DNA of 64,000 nt from Streptomyces sp. GKU 895 (GTDB lineage Bacteria; Actinomycetota; Actinomycetes; Streptomycetales; Streptomycetaceae). Made by a program: the position numbers and the translations under genes. The notes under the pieces were generated by a model that did no database searches, was not told the DNA's origin, and saw only the letters and a list, made by a program, of their open reading frames with translations. Shown here one piece after another: positions 49,501 through 57,232 of this stretch (the first letter of the stretch is position 1; every line of letters starts with the position of its first letter). The stretch spans positions 1 through 64,000 of the forward strand of contig MWJO01000005.1 in the NCBI GenBank assembly GCA_002027195.1, read 5' to 3'.

Positions 49501-51169
49501 AGTCGTAGCCGAAGCGCCTGAGCGTCGTGCCGTCGGGGCCGTCCTCCGGGTTGTGGAGGCGGAGTGCGGTGACACGTCCGTTGTGGGTGTCGACGTACAC
49601 ATGACGGCCCGCCGAGTCCCGTACGGCGACCGGTGTGCCGTCGTCGTCACGGTCGAAGTCGATGCGGAGGCCGTTGCGGTCGGTGATCGCGGCGAGGGGG
49701 AGGGTGAAGACCTCGTCGGCGGCCGTGGGGCGTCGGCGCGGGGCGAAGTGGCGGGTGATGCCGCTGCCCGGATCGGTGACCCGCACGGGGGTGCCAGGGG
49801 CGCCGTCCCAGTCCAGCAGGAGGCGCGGGCCCTCCAGCGGCAGGACCGAGGTGCCCGGTGTGGGCACCGGGTAGAAGAGGAGCATGCCGTCCTCGGTGGC
49901 GAAGACGGCGCCCTCGTCGTCCAGTTCGAGACGCTCGTCCAGGGTCGAGGCCCAAGACTGCCCGAAGGAACGGCCGTACGGGTAAGTCGACAGGTGTGTG
50001 CGACGCAGGACGGTCGGGAGCAGGCCTGGCAGGTCGACGTCGGTCTCCTGCATCAGCATCTCGCCGGAGATCATGTCGATCGGGTCGCCGTTCTTGCATC
50101 GGCCCTTCGGGGGCTTGCTGTGCGCGGCGGCTTCGTCGGCCTCCTTGCGCAGGCCCTTCTTCCCCAGCCCCTTGGCCATGGCCTTGAGGCCACCCTTGCC
50201 GAGCATCTTCAGGCCCTTGGCGAGGCCGCCGAGGGTGGTGAGGCCCTTCATGCCGGGTATGCAGTCCAGCGCGGCCAGGCCTACGTCCCATAGGGATGCC
50301 TGGCCCTTGGAATACTTGTAAAGCGTGTCGGCGAGGACGACGAGGGCAGCGATCAGCACGATCGCACCGAGGATCGGCCCACCGATGATCATCGCGATGA
50401 CCCCGACGACGGCTACGACGATCTTGCAGACGGCGACGATGCTGTCCCAGTTGTCCGTGAACCAGTCCCCCACCTCCTCCCACCACGACCGGTTCTGAAT
50501 ACCCGCATCAGACGCCTCGTCGATCTTCGACTTCGCGGTATGCGCGGCCTCCTCACGCATCTTGCGCGCGTCCTCGGCCATCTTCTTCGCCGCCGCCAGC
50601 GCACCCTGGGCGTTGTCGACGTCCGACTGGGCGCTGGTCTGCGCGGACTTGGCATGCTGGGCATCCCGGGTGGCAGCCCGGACCTTGCCCTCGTCCGGCT
50701 TGTCACCACCCGACTTGCTGCCAGTGGGATCGTCCTTGTACTTGTCGGCTTCCTTATTCGCCCGCGTCACCCACGAATCGGCCGAGGTGAGACGGGAGTT
50801 GGCGGAAGAGAGATCGCTCTGCGCCTCACGGCCCTTGGCCAGCGCCCGGTCCGCCAACGCCTGCGCCCGCTCCAGCTTCGGCCAGAAGTCCGTGAGAGCG
50901 TCGCCGCACAACTCGTACGACTTCTTCAGCTTCTTCAGATTCTTCGGGACATCCCCGAACTCGTCCTTGAAGACCTCCGCGGACTTACCCGCCCACTCCA
51001 GCAGCGTGTCCTCACCCGCCATGCCATTGACCAGGCGCAGGGCATCCGAGACATCGTCGGCGAAATCGTGAAGTGTCTTGGCCAGCAGCTTGATCCGGTC
51101 CGGATCACCCGGCGTCGGATCCTTCTCCAGATCCAGGACATGCCAGTCCGTGGGCCGATGCCCCGCCAT
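46580..51169 (-). CDS. RHS-repeat polymorphic toxin, probable type VII-secreted effector
   Basis: A 1529-aa protein. Residues 1-220 are helical and coiled-coil with the look of a T7SS/WXG-type secretion domain; two hydrophobic helices lie at 243-286. A DUF6531 region (GDPIDMISGEMLMQETDVDL) starts near 360, followed by many YD repeats and an RHS core ending PLAFPGQYRDPETGLHYNLS, YYDPDTASYLSPDPLGL and NPLRWSDPLGL. The variable tip, residues 1400-1529 (46583-46972), contains TNGQAALDRSI, FRRVGVDHVNNEIVVLDRHD and YHGHVQ and is Lys-rich at the end. Its toxic activity is not identified. Confidence 0.9.
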   Translation of the reverse strand: MAGHRPTDWHVLDLEKDPTPGDPDRIKLLAKTLHDFADDVSDALRLVNGMAGEDTLLEWAGKSAEVFKDEFGDVPKNLKKLKKSYELCGDALTDFWPKLERAQALADRALAKGREAQSDLSSANSRLTSADSWVTRANKEADKYKDDPTGSKSGGDKPDEGKVRAATRDAQHAKSAQTSAQSDVDNAQGALAAAKKMAEDARKMREEAAHTAKSKIDEASDAGIQNRSWWEEVGDWFTDNWDSIVAVCKIVVAVVGVIAMIIGGPILGAIVLIAALVVLADTLYKYSKGQASLWDVGLAALDCIPGMKGLTTLGGLAKGLKMLGKGGLKAMAKGLGKKGLRKEADEAAAHSKPPKGRCKNGDPIDMISGEMLMQETDVDLPGLLPTVLRRTHLSTYPYGRSFGQSWASTLDERLELDDEGAVFATEDGMLLFYPVPTPGTSVLPLEGPRLLLDWDGAPGTPVRVTDPGSGITRHFAPRRRPTAADEVFTLPLAAITDRNGLRIDFDRDDDGTPVAVRDSAGRHVYVDTHNGRVTALRLHNPEDGPDGTTLRRFGYDSDGNLTEIHNSSGLPRKLTYDARGRITSWTDRNAYSYRFTYDALDRCIGGTGADGSLASSITYDTESRETRYTDALGHTTTYHYNELLQLTAETDPLGHRTYTEWDRYGRMLSRTDELGRTTRFTLGAHGEPVRMDRPDGTSIEVEYDADAQPVAVTQPDGSRWECAYDDRGNLLTSTDPLGAVTSYAYDERGHRIAHTDALGNTFRYDTDGTGMPVRIVDPRGSVVTVQRDVYGRVVRIDDPVGGTVRQSWNPEGLLLWRERADGGRESWSYDVEGNLTEHREPGGSATVFEYGAFDLPSARTDPDGTRYVFTHDAELRLTAVTNPQGGQWSYDYDAAGNLLAETDFDGRRLTYAYDPTGRAIERGNGAGQTVRLTRDIAGRVVTARSDSGAVTELRYDVSGRLTEAVNADSRVAYAYDAAGRIVAESVDGRTVTSAYDLLGRRIRRTTPSGAVSQWSYDSVGLPSSLVTAAGELTFAYDAAGRETTRGLGAAATLTQSWDSGHRLVEQIVQAATATRGGSQQGAPTVRQARTYAYRADGHLTAITDRLSGTRRFDLDPVGRVTRVSADTWTESYAYDELGNLTAAEHPAPGSQDAQGPALHSGTKVTSAGRTSYEHDAQGRVTRVIRRTLSGLRRVWTYVWDADDHLIEAATPDHGVWRYRYDVLGRRTSKARVHEDGSVTDETLFTWDAGNLAEQQTLRDGMAEADTWDWEPGTHRAAAQVRSRWQTADPTSVDRQFYAIVTDLVGTPSELIGEDGEIAWRSTTSLWGRPLSGGTDGGLCPLAFPGQYRDPETGLHYNLSRYYDPDTASYLSPDPLGLEPAPNHHAYVDNPLRWSDPLGLEGDEPVRIYDDSTYDKHGSSSSSSAKGEIGRAPTNGQAALDRSITRGDSATADDFRRVGVDHVNNEIVVLDRHDYVTDKNGKIVKEIYHGHVQASYPSSAVKENVLAKMVRLKMINNKKKQKVLPPPCDG

Positions 51170-51264
51170 ACCGCAACCCCCGTCACGCGTGCATCACGTT
51201 CAACAGCTATGTGCACACGCGAACTTACAGGGAGCGGTCGTTCGACGCGAGAAGCGGCATGTCA

Positions 51265-51732
51265 TCAGGGCCGGAGGCGCCCGCGCACGGCTCGCCACGC
51301 CTCGCCGACGGGCTCAAGTGGCCGCATCCACCTCAACAGCGTCTCTGTCACGGTCACGTACACCCACCGCCGCTTCAGCCACAGCGGCAGGTCCCGGAAC
51401 GGTACGAACGTCAGCGTGTCGTCGATCGCGTGGTCGGCGGCGCTGCCCAGGCCCTCGGCGCGCAGGGCGTCGTACAGCTCTGGAGTCAGGCGGCCGTCGA
51501 GGCGGGCCAGGTGGGCGATCGCCGTGAAGGGGAAGTCTCGGCCCCTGCCGGGCAACAGCTCCAGGGCGCGGATGATCCGCGGGGAGACCACCTCCGGCGG
51601 GCAGTTGAGGGCCAGGCCGATCACCGCGGCGCCCAGGTGGTCGTCGTTGCGGTCGAGCGCGGCGTCGACCTCGGCGGGGTCGTCCATGCCGAGCAGGCCT
51701 TTGCCGCTTTCCCAGTCCCACCTCGACGTCAT
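51265..51732 (-). CDS. paralogue of the 46082 candidate immunity protein
   Basis: A 155-aa protein strikingly similar to the one encoded after the toxin gene (shared WESGxGLLGxDDPA start, SPRIIxAxELxxxG, DALRAEG and IDDTLxFVPFRxLPLWxKxR). It starts at ATG 51732, overlapping the TriTu-like gene stop (ATGA), and lies 95 bases upstream of the RHS gene on the same strand. It may be the immunity protein to another toxin tip or a duplicate kept after tip replacement. Confidence 0.65.
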   Translation of the reverse strand: MTSRWDWESGKGLLGMDDPAEVDAALDRNDDHLGAAVIGLALNCPPEVVSPRIIRALELLPGRGRDFPFTAIAHLARLDGRLTPELYDALRAEGLGSAADHAIDDTLTFVPFRDLPLWLKRRWVYVTVTETLLRWMRPLEPVGEAWRAVRGRLRP

Positions 51733-52073
51733 GCCGATTCCTCGCTGCCCGTGCTTTCCCCAGCCACCACCCAGGCCTTCATCCTGGCAACGGACCGAGC
51801 CAGTTGCCTTTCATCGGTCAACTCGAGCGTCTCATCGCTCACTTCGCCGCCCGCTGCGTCCGCCAGCTGGAGCTGCGCCTCCCCGCTGTCCCAGACCATC
51901 AACGCGCCGAGGCGGTCCGGGCCGTCCAGGCCGAGGCACGCGCTCTGTTTGGGGCGGTTCGGGACCGGTGGCTGCCAGGTCACCTCGAAGCGCGTCCCTT
52001 CCAGCTCCGCCAGCAAGCGGTCGTACCACACACGCAGTTCAGCCAGATCTATCGCGCGCACCCCCAAGTCCAC
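51729..52073 (-). CDS. TriTu-family immunity protein
   Basis: A 114-aa protein with the pattern LRVWYDRLLAELEG, then SACLGLDGPDRLGALMVWDS and LELTDERQLARSVARMKAW, which I match to the small TriTu immunity family found next to polymorphic toxins. GTG 52073 follows the upstream stop by five bases; its stop overlaps the next start. It is another candidate protector in the RHS operon. Confidence 0.6.
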   Translation of the reverse strand: MDLGVRAIDLAELRVWYDRLLAELEGTRFEVTWQPPVPNRPKQSACLGLDGPDRLGALMVWDSGEAQLQLADAAGGEVSDETLELTDERQLARSVARMKAWVVAGESTGSEESA

Positions 52074-52078
52074 GGCTG

Positions 52079-52726
52079 TCAGCCGGTGAACCGGAACGTC
52101 GACGTGATCGCGTCGAAGATGTCGAAGAAGGAGTCCGCGAGGTCCAGGACCTGGCTGCTGCCGCCCACCAGGGCGACCTTGCCCTCCTGGCCGGGTACGG
52201 GGATGTAGGTCTGCATCAGGACCGCCCGGATCGTGCGGTTCAGGGCGTCGCCGGGTACGGCGATGTCCTCGATGCCGTAGGTGCGGGCCGCCGGGCCGAC
52301 CCCCGGGATGTCCACCGTCGTCACCCTGCGCCAGGAGTCGCCCTCCTTCTTCGCCTCCTTCACGGCGAGTTGGCTCGCGATGACGGACGGGTCGGTGGAG
52401 AGGGGCTCGCCGCGTTCGTTGCGGCCGCCGACCATCGACACCGTCACCGATCCCGTGATCGGGGTGTCGCCGCCGAAGTTCTCCGCCATGCAGCCGCAGT
52501 ACAGGGCGCCCGACTTCCAGGCGTCGGCGGCGGCCTTGCGAAGGAAGTCCATGTACACGTCCTTGTACTGGGACAGTTCCGGGCGCTGGGCTATGCGCTC
52601 GTTCACCATGCGGCGGATCGAGTCGTCCCGGGATTCCGGGCGCACGTCGAACTCCCACCACGACTCGGGGACCTTGATCCGGTAACCCCCGCGCTCGACC
52701 GTGAGCGCCTCCATGTAGCGGGCCAT
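52079..52726 (-). CDS. hypothetical protein at the head of the RHS/T7SS effector operon
   Basis: A 215-aa protein without signal peptide or obvious membrane segment. It begins with YRIKVPESWWEFD, has a middle with YCGCMAENFGGDTPITGSVTV and ends AITSTFRF. I recognise no family; the layout, divergent from a WXG100-like gene and leading an effector operon, recalls chaperone or adaptor proteins of type VII secretion, which is an inference. It is five bases upstream of the TriTu-like gene. Confidence 0.6.
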   Translation of the reverse strand: MARYMEALTVERGGYRIKVPESWWEFDVRPESRDDSIRRMVNERIAQRPELSQYKDVYMDFLRKAAADAWKSGALYCGCMAENFGGDTPITGSVTVSMVGGRNERGEPLSTDPSVIASQLAVKEAKKEGDSWRRVTTVDIPGVGPAARTYGIEDIAVPGDALNRTIRAVLMQTYIPVPGQEGKVALVGGSSQVLDLADSFFDIFDAITSTFRFTG

Positions 52727-52844
52727 GACGTCGACCTTCCCCGTTCTGCGTACTTCTCCGTTTGCTCGATCGCTCGCTGCAACCGTTGCGTTGTACCGTG
52801 CACGTCAGACTACGAGATCCAGATCGGCACCGGGGGACGCGGCC

Positions 52845-53180
52845 ATGGGACAGAACGGCAAGAGTGACCTCTCGCTCCCGCTGAGCGAGCTCGAGGACTA
52901 CGGGCGCCGGCTGCGGTCGATCAAGACCCGCCTCAACCACACCAAGAAGCTCTTCGAGCAGTACAAGGACGACATCGGCGACGGCAGCGTCAACGACGCC
53001 CTCGACGACTTCGAGTCCAACTGGGAGGACGGCCGCGAGGACATCACGCAGCAGCTCGACGCGCTGTCGAAGATGTCGGACGCCGTCGTCCGGGAGTTCA
53101 AGAAGCTCGACGACGAGCTGGCCAAGCAGGTCAACGACAAGATGAAGACCGAGGACAAGCGGCCGAAGAAGGACAAATAG
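52845..53180 (+). CDS. WXG100/ESX-like small helical protein
   Basis: A 111-aa, highly charged, two-helix protein with NWEDGRE between the helices in place of the WxG turn and a C-terminal Lys/Asp-rich tail. This matches ESX-type small secreted partners in length and shape. ATG 52845 follows GGGGGAC. It is divergent from the effector operon and likely works with it, as partner or co-secreted chaperone of the RHS protein. Confidence 0.6.
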   Translation: MGQNGKSDLSLPLSELEDYGRRLRSIKTRLNHTKKLFEQYKDDIGDGSVNDALDDFESNWEDGREDITQQLDALSKMSDAVVREFKKLDDELAKQVNDKMKTEDKRPKKDK

Positions 53181-53198
53181 CCAGGCACGCCTTCGGTC

Positions 53199-53612
53199 TC
53201 ACACGCCGCCCAGCAGAGCGGCCAGACCCTCGTCGACGACCGGTTCCAGCGGCTCGCCGCCCGGCTCCGTGATCGTGTACGTGCGGAGCAGGAAGCGGTG
53301 CAGCGTCTTCGTGTCGAAGAGGACGATCGCCACGCCCTCCGGGGCGCGGAACTCCACCGCCGTGCGCGTCGGGTCGTACGGGCGGACGTGTACGTTCCCC
53401 ACTCCCGCCGGGCTGCCCATGCCCTCCTCCAGGAGGCTGCGGGCGAAGGTCCAGGTCAGTTCCTCGCCGTCGAGCGAGATCCACGCGGGGAAGAGGAGGT
53501 GGACTGCCAGGGGGTCGGCCGAGGTGTAGCGGAGGGTCAGCGTGATCGCCAGCTCCTCGTCGTCGGGGGTGAGCAGGCTGGCGCCGGTGGTCTGTTCCAG
53601 CGTGATCGACAT
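53199..53612 (-). CDS. SsgA-like protein (sporulation / septum control)
   Basis: A 137-aa protein with the SsgA-like core PLAVHLLFPAWISLDGEELTW, FARSLLEEGM and VGNVHVRPYD, then a C-terminal FLLRTYTI. SsgA-like proteins are found only in sporulating actinomycetes and steer septum placement and wall remodelling. ATG 53612 has GGAG upstream. It sits between the WXG gene and a divergent sigma gene. Confidence 0.85.
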   Translation of the reverse strand: MSITLEQTTGASLLTPDDEELAITLTLRYTSADPLAVHLLFPAWISLDGEELTWTFARSLLEEGMGSPAGVGNVHVRPYDPTRTAVEFRAPEGVAIVLFDTKTLHRFLLRTYTITEPGGEPLEPVVDEGLAALLGGV

Positions 53613-53696
53613 GGCGGGCGGTCTCCGTTGCGAGGTGGGGTACAGCAGGGAGGGGCGGCGGCGGGTTGGCCGACGTACCTGTATGAGCACGCAAGT

Positions 53697-53710
53697 GGCC
53701 TGTGGATTAC
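53697..53710. promoter_or_regulatory. third copy of the CTGTGGATAAC-like element
   Basis: GGCCTGTGGATTAC differs by one base from the 14-mer at 43167 and 10352. It lies in the divergent promoter region between the SsgA-like and sigma genes. A regulatory role is inferred from recurrence in three intergenic regions. Confidence 0.35.
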
Positions 53711-53760
53711 GCCGGTTACGCAAGATGTTGATGTGACGTGCGCCACTTTCAGTCACCTTT

Positions 53761-53781
53761 GAAACTTTGATTGAAAGTTTC
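53761..53781. promoter_or_regulatory. perfect inverted repeat gaaacttt-N5-aaagtttc in a divergent promoter
   Basis: Eight-base arms (53761-53768 and 53774-53781) around gattg form a perfect palindrome in an A+T-rich stretch, 63 bp before the sigma gene start and 149 bp before the SsgA-like gene. The first arm is preceded by ctttcagtcac, a partial copy. A dimeric repressor or activator site is likely. Confidence 0.55.
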
Positions 53782-53843
53782 GCCATCTACGCTGACAAAC
53801 CTTCCCGCATCTCCTCCCACGCAGGCCCTGGAGCGTTCCGCCC

Positions 53844-55295
53844 ATGTCCGACGGTTCCACTGCTTCGACTGCTTCGACTGCTTCGGCCTTCTCCTACGCC
53901 CAGGTGTACGAGGAGCAGCAGCCACGCCTCATCGCGTATGCCCGCTCCCTCACGCGGAATTCCTGGACCGCCGAAGACCTCGTCGCCGAGGCCCACTTCA
54001 GGGTGTGGCGGCGGCTGGCCGAGGGACACGAGATCGAGAACGTTCCCGCGTATCTGATGACGACGGTGCGGCATCTCGCGAGCGCCGCGGCCGGAACTGC
54101 CGTACGGGAGACTCCTCGGGACCCGCAGAGCGACGAGCGTGTCGTCGTCCCCGCGCAGGCGCAGGCCCCGGAGGACGGCGATCCGGCGGAACGGGTGTCC
54201 GCCGTCGATCTGCTGGTGCGGGTGCTGGGGCAGTTGCCCGAACGGTGGGTCAAGGCGCTGTGGCTGGCGGAGGCGGAAGGGCAGCCGTTGGCGGCGATCG
54301 GGCCGCAGGTGGGGACGAAGGACGGGGCCACGGCCGTGCTGTTGCACCGGGCCCGGGAGGGCATGCGGCAGGCGTTCCTGCGCGTCCAGACCGGGGCGCC
54401 GGACGATCCCGCCTGCCAGGTCCACTGGGCGCGGATGCCCGCGTATGTGCGGGGTGCCGCCACGGAACGGCAGTCCGCGCGGCTGCTCGGGCACGTGGAC
54501 GCGTGCGACGACTGCCGGGCACGGCTGGCCGCGCTGATGAGCGCCAACGATCGGTTGCCGGCGCTGGTCGGGCCCGCGTTGCTGGTGTTCGCGGTGGGGG
54601 GTGCGGGCAAGTACCTGCTCACGGCGACCGTGGCGGGGGCCGGCGGGGCCAAGGCCGGGGTGCTCGACGGAGTACGTCATGTCACGGCCGGGGGCGCCAA
54701 GACGGCGGTGGCGGCCGGTGCCGTCGTCACGAGCGCCGCCTTGCTCATCCTCGCCCTCGGGCCGGGCTACTCCACACCGACTCCGGCCGAGCGGACGCCT
54801 GTCGCGGAGGCGCCGGCCGCTCAGGTGCCGGTGGCGGAAGGGCCGGTGGCCGGTACGCCGGTGGCGGGCGCGCGGAGTGACGACGAGGGTAGTGGCAGTG
54901 GCGGTACGCCGGTGCAGGCGGCCAGTGCTCAGCGAGGTGGCGGGTCGCGTACGGGGGGCGGCGATGCGCCCGCGGAGGCTCCTAGAGGGCCGAGGGACGA
55001 CTCCGTTCCACCGTCGACGGAGCCCGCCCCGGAACAGCCGGCGCCTCCGGCCGACGACACTCCGGAGCAGCCCGCGCCTCCGGAGCAGGGCACCCCCGAG
55101 GAGCCGACACCGCCCGCCGACAACACGCCGGCGCAGCCCGCGCCTCCTGCCGACCCCACCCCTGCTCCCGGCGAGCCGAGCACACCGGCACCCGCCCTGT
55201 GCCCAACCCGACCTGTGCTCAACCCGCCCCGTGCCAGATCCGCGCCCCGGCAGACGAAGCCCAGTCCGAGGATTCGCCGCGTCCCGACTCCGTGA
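53844..55295 (+). CDS. sigma-70 (ECF) factor fused to a zinc-finger, membrane helix and proline-rich tail
   Basis: The 5' half encodes an ECF sigma factor: region 2 has PRLIAYARSLTRNSWTAEDLVAEAHFRVW and region 4 LGQLPERWVKALWLAEAEGQPLAAIG. It continues into an anti-sigma-like zinc motif (LLGHVDACDDCRARL), a membrane helix (AVVTSAALLILALGPGY) and a long Pro/Ala/Thr/Glu tail. The region of 55190-55520 is open in other frames with similar composition, so the true C-terminus is uncertain. A self-tethered sigma factor with a built-in sensor is suggested. Confidence 0.75.
   Translation: MSDGSTASTASTASAFSYAQVYEEQQPRLIAYARSLTRNSWTAEDLVAEAHFRVWRRLAEGHEIENVPAYLMTTVRHLASAAAGTAVRETPRDPQSDERVVVPAQAQAPEDGDPAERVSAVDLLVRVLGQLPERWVKALWLAEAEGQPLAAIGPQVGTKDGATAVLLHRAREGMRQAFLRVQTGAPDDPACQVHWARMPAYVRGAATERQSARLLGHVDACDDCRARLAALMSANDRLPALVGPALLVFAVGGAGKYLLTATVAGAGGAKAGVLDGVRHVTAGGAKTAVAAGAVVTSAALLILALGPGYSTPTPAERTPVAEAPAAQVPVAEGPVAGTPVAGARSDDEGSGSGGTPVQAASAQRGGGSRTGGGDAPAEAPRGPRDDSVPPSTEPAPEQPAPPADDTPEQPAPPEQGTPEEPTPPADNTPAQPAPPADPTPAPGEPSTPAPALCPTRPVLNPPRARSAPRQTKPSPRIRRVPTP
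53859..53885. repeat. three 9-bp units at the start of the sigma gene
   Basis: The unit actgcttcg is repeated at 53859, 53868 and 53877 and encodes TAS TAS TAS within the first 14 codons. It is the third gene in the window with an in-frame tandem repeat directly after its start codon. Confidence 0.85.
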
Positions 55296-55795
55296 ACCCG
55301 CCGCCAGTCGAGGATCCCGCCCGGTCGACCCCGGCGTCCACCCCGCCCCCACCCGCACCCCGACCACGCCACCGCCCACCACCACGACGCCCGAGCCCAC
55401 CGAGCCTCCGGCCACGCCAGCCCCTGCCCCGACCCCGAGCCCACCGAACCCCGCCCACGGCAGCCCACGCCCGACCCGAGCCCACCTCCCGGAGACGGCT
55501 GCCCCGGCCCCAGAAGAGACCTGACTCACCGCCCAGGACTGAGCGCCCCGACGTCAAGGGCAGCCGGAACACCTCGGGCGCCGAGTCTCAGCCGCGGCAC
55601 CGCGGCGCGCGGCAGCCGCGTACGACGGTGAGGACGTGTCGGGGTGTCCGCCCGCAGCGGTTGGCGCGTCAACACGGGCGCCCTGTTCTAGCTGCCCGAT
55701 TCCGCGCCGTTCCGAGGACGGACACCCCGGCGCGGCCCCGACCCACGACGAAACCGCCCGCGCGAACCCGCACCCGCACCCAGCCGCACCGCAGC
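55296..55795. other. 500-bp gap with proline-rich out-of-frame coding and an inverted repeat
   Basis: To about 55524 the composition remains that of the Pro-rich tail of the sigma protein, read in other frames, so it may belong to that gene. Beyond it no gene is supported. An 11-bp inverted repeat pairs cggggtgtccg (55640-55650) with cggacaccccg (55719-55729) around a 68-base loop, between the converging sigma and Tad genes. Confidence 0.5.
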
Positions 55796-56299
55796 TCAGG
55801 CCCGCCGCCCCCCGCCCACCTCGTTCTCCGCCACCGCCTGCCCATGCACCACCACATCCCCGCCGTAGAACATCCCCGTGAACACCGGCGAGTACGTCAA
55901 CTGCACCTCGACCTCGACCTGCTCCGCGTCCGCCGCCACGCAGTGCGTCGCGGCGATGTCCGCGCCGGACATGTTCATCTCGCGGGCGAACGCCTTCACG
56001 CGGGCGTCGCAATTGCCGAAGTTGATCGGGGCCGGGCCGTTCTCGTCGTCGTAGAGGGATTCGAGGTCGATGTCCTGGGCGGCGTAACGGGCGGCCTGTT
56101 CGGCGATGTCGGCGGCGCGCTCGCGCTTGCTGATGGACAGGCCGCCGTCGATCACGAAGGCGGAGAGGGAGAGGAAGACGAGGGCGAAGATGATGACCGC
56201 GCCGGCTCCCGAGCCGCGGTCGTCCATCGCGGCCGCCCGGGAGGACAGCCAGGTGCGCAAGACGTCTCTCATCTCCGTCACGCTGTCCATACCCGTCAC
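55796..56299 (-). CDS. TadG/TadE-like pilus assembly protein
   Basis: A 167-aa protein with one N-terminal membrane helix (AVIIFALVFLSLSAFVIDGG) after RGSGAG, a position typical of pseudopilins and TadG-type proteins, and an exported domain with two cysteines (NCDAR, THCVAAD). ATG 56299 overlaps the upstream stop. It is the last gene of the Tad unit. Confidence 0.75.
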   Translation of the reverse strand: MTGMDSVTEMRDVLRTWLSSRAAAMDDRGSGAGAVIIFALVFLSLSAFVIDGGLSISKRERAADIAEQAARYAAQDIDLESLYDDENGPAPINFGNCDARVKAFAREMNMSGADIAATHCVAADAEQVEVEVQLTYSPVFTGMFYGGDVVVHGQAVAENEVGGGRRA

Positions 56300-56739
56300 G
56301 CCGTCCTCCGGAAGGGATCCAGTGGGGAGCTGAAGCTCGCGGTCAGGGTCGTCGGAACGTCCAGTCCGAGCATGGCCAACCCCCGTACCTGGCAGCTCAC
56401 TTCCACCGTGAAGAACGTGGCAGCCTCGAAGCCCGCGCTCGTCTGGTTGACCGTCACCGGACCCGAGCAGACGTCCGCGAGGTCGGCCTCCGCCGCCTTG
56501 CGGGCCTCGGACATCGCCGTCGCGTGGTCCTTCTGGATCGACCCGGCACGCGCCGCGTCGCGCGCGGCACCGTCGATCGCGCCGCGGCCGTCGACGAGTT
56601 GCCCGAAGGCGACCAGGACCAGGATGAACAGGATCATCACGGGGGCGAGGATCACGACCTCGACCGTGGACAACCCCTGGTCACCGTGGCCGAAGCGGCG
56701 GCCGAGCCGGTCGGCCACCCTGCGCAAGGAGGACTTCAT
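56296..56739 (-). CDS. TadE-family pseudopilin
   Basis: A 147-aa protein with the TadE signature GLSTVEVVILAPVMILFILVLVAF near the N-terminus, including the Glu+5-like residue required for prepilin peptidase processing, followed by an extracellular domain with two cysteines. It starts three bases after the preceding TadE-like gene and overlaps the next. Confidence 0.85.
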   Translation of the reverse strand: MKSSLRRVADRLGRRFGHGDQGLSTVEVVILAPVMILFILVLVAFGQLVDGRGAIDGAARDAARAGSIQKDHATAMSEARKAAEADLADVCSGPVTVNQTSAGFEAATFFTVEVSCQVRGLAMLGLDVPTTLTASFSSPLDPFRRTA

Positions 56740-56742
56740 CGT

Positions 56743-57198
56743 CTAGTTCCCGTCGTCCTGGACGAACCTCTCCACCGGCCCCTGCGACTGCGCGTGCACC
56801 GTCAGATCCAGGCCCGGAAACACCGTCGGCACCTTCGCGGTGATCTCCACGCCCACCGTGTTCTGCTCGGGCTGGAGCATCGTCACCCGCGGCGACAGCA
56901 CCAGCTGCGGGCCGAGTTGGCTGATGTAGCTGTCGACGACGTCCCGCGCCTCCCCACGCCAGCCGCCCGGCTGGGCGTCGGCCGTGGCGCGGGCCTTGCG
57001 GGCGCCCGCCTGGGCCGCCGCCTGGGCGACGTGGTCGGCGAAGAAGTACAGCGCGAACTGGACCGTCGCGAAGATCATGAAGAAGAGCACCGGGGTGAGC
57101 AGCACGAACTCGATCGCGGTCATGCCGGAGTCGCCGCGGGCGGACGCCTCTTCCCGAGCCGTCCGCACCCTGCGGCGCACCCATCTGCCTACGCGCAC
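56743..57198 (-). CDS. TadE-family pseudopilin
   Basis: The recognition region GDSGMTAIEFVLLTPVLFFMIFATVQFAL is the hallmark of TadE proteins. GTG 57198 gives 151 aa; a longer in-frame start (57288) would overlap the pilin gene by 56 bases and is less likely. It should be a minor pilin in the Tad machine. Confidence 0.82.
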   Translation of the reverse strand: MRVGRWVRRRVRTAREEASARGDSGMTAIEFVLLTPVLFFMIFATVQFALYFFADHVAQAAAQAGARKARATADAQPGGWRGEARDVVDSYISQLGPQLVLSPRVTMLQPEQNTVGVEITAKVPTVFPGLDLTVHAQSQGPVERFVQDDGN

Positions 57199-57232
57199 GT
57201 GCAACCCCGTCCGCCCCGTCGTGTCCGTGCGG

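Noticed and set aside
45566..53180. Integrated phage or insertion sequence at the toxin locus
   Set aside because: No integrase, transposase, terminal inverted repeat or target duplication was seen; exchange of toxin segments explains the mosaic better.
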